NCBI GenBank assembly: GCA_964486285.1
Contig: CAZALH010000013.1
Location: forward strand, 1 to 24,294
Direction: 5' to 3'
DNA length: 24,294 nucleotides
From: JAIDVZ01 sp964486285
GTDB taxonomy: Bacteria > Verrucomicrobiota > Verrucomicrobiia > Opitutales > JAIRKQ01
The translations under genes and the position numbers were made by a program. Under the pieces are notes generated by a model that saw only the letters and a list, made by a program, of their open reading frames with translations, did not search any database and was not told the DNA's origin. Position 1 is the stretch's first letter. The number at the start of each line of letters is the position of its first letter. Positions 23,945-24,294 of this stretch are shown piece after piece.

Positions 23945-24294
23945 ATGGCAATAAGAGGGAGTAGGGAAATATTTGAAGAGGTTCAGAAACAGATAGCAGA
24001 AAATAAGAAAAAAAATGAAGAATACTTTCAGAGAATGGGTGCTATTGTAAAAGCTAATAAGGATACTATACGTGATATTGAATTGCTGATACGTCGTGAT
24101 AAGGAAGTTTGGAAGCAGTTTGGGATTGATTTGGAAAATTATGATGGGAACAATCCATTTTTATTACTTGAGAAAATTGCACCAGAAGTATTTCCTAATA
24201 TGTCAGAGTGGAAAGCAAGGGCTCACCAAGATGCTCTAAAAGAAGCAGAATTTTATGGATTTGATATTAATCGTATAAATGATGCCAAAAAAGC
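23945..24294 (+). CDS. Hypothetical charged protein, C-terminus outside window
   Basis: ATG at 23945, preceded by AAGGGA at 23935-23940, opens a frame of at least 116 codons that is still open at the right edge. The product is soluble and rich in Lys, Glu, Asn and Ile. Residues 8-60 (EIFEEVQKQIAENKKKNEEY, then ANKDTIRDIELLIRRDKEV) look helical and coiled-coil-prone. There is no signal peptide or membrane segment in the visible part. I recognise no family. In Yersinia the genes after yscV are lcrR, lcrG and lcrV, but I see no convincing resemblance to them. Its own strong promoter, rather than linkage to sctV, fits an effector, translocator or chaperone gene produced at high level. Confidence 0.75.
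   Translation, partial: MAIRGSREIFEEVQKQIAENKKKNEEYFQRMGAIVKANKDTIRDIELLIRRDKEVWKQFGIDLENYDGNNPFLLLEKIAPEVFPNMSEWKARAHQDALKEAEFYGFDINRINDAKK

Noticed and set aside
1..24294. CRISPR array, transposase or prophage genes
   Set aside because: No regularly spaced repeats, no transposase or integrase ORF and no phage structural gene were seen on either strand.
23945..24294. LcrG or LcrR identity for the right-edge gene because it follows sctV
   Set aside because: Only the position fits; the visible residues show no convincing resemblance to those proteins.

Overview
This is an AT-rich chromosomal segment from a Gram-negative bacterium that almost certainly lives with, or inside, a eukaryotic host. 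It carries nine recognisable genes of a Ysc-family type III secretion system (T3SS) beside ordinary housekeeping genes. The lineage cannot be fixed from sequence alone. The AT bias, weak ribosome-binding sites, a freshly broken gene, a YhaM-type HD/OB protein and a Kef-like antiporter with two TrkA-C domains would fit a host-associated member of the PVC group (Verrucomicrobiota/Lentisphaerota/Chlamydiota) or a Lawsonia-like desulfobacterial lineage. That is inference.

Left end (1-3762): an unrecognised protein gene runs off the left edge on the minus strand behind a good sigma70-type promoter. It is followed by rarA (plus strand, TTG start), a hairpin that can terminate both converging transcripts, and a hydrophilic protein gene on the minus strand broken by one in-frame stop and one +1 frameshift in a homopolymer.

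Middle (3887-14210): seven minus-strand genes packed closely enough to be one long transcription unit, read right to left: a Kef-type cation/proton antiporter, the DNA translocase FtsK, a YhaM-like HD-domain exonuclease, an RluA-type pseudouridine synthase overlapping it by 8 bases, a secreted protein of unknown function, an AsmA-like inner-membrane-anchored protein and a MATE efflux pump. A perfect 10-bp inverted repeat covers the MATE start codon.

Junction (14211-15074): about 860 bases with one tRNA-His gene (GTG anticodon, encoded G-1 and CCA), a 37-codon ORF and a terminator-like hairpin. The tRNA separates the housekeeping block from the T3SS block.

T3SS (15075-23829): sctS-sctT-sctU run leftward from a divergent promoter region. 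comM (a YifB-type AAA ATPase) runs rightward from the same region and is followed by sctW-tyeA-SycN-like-sctX-sctY-sctV. That last series has the same order as yopN-tyeA-sycN-yscX-yscY-yscV of the Yersinia virulence plasmid. Together these encode three export-apparatus membrane proteins (S, T, U), the export gate (V), the gatekeeper with its C-terminal partner and chaperone (W, TyeA, SycN-like) and the early substrate/chaperone pair X/Y. No needle, ring, ATPase or translocator gene is in the window.

Right end (23830-24294): a weak terminator, then a near-consensus promoter (TTGACA, 16 bp, TACAAT) and a good Shine-Dalgarno in front of an unrecognised, charged, probably coiled-coil protein that runs off the edge. 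It and the left-edge gene are the best candidates for undescribed T3SS-linked proteins.
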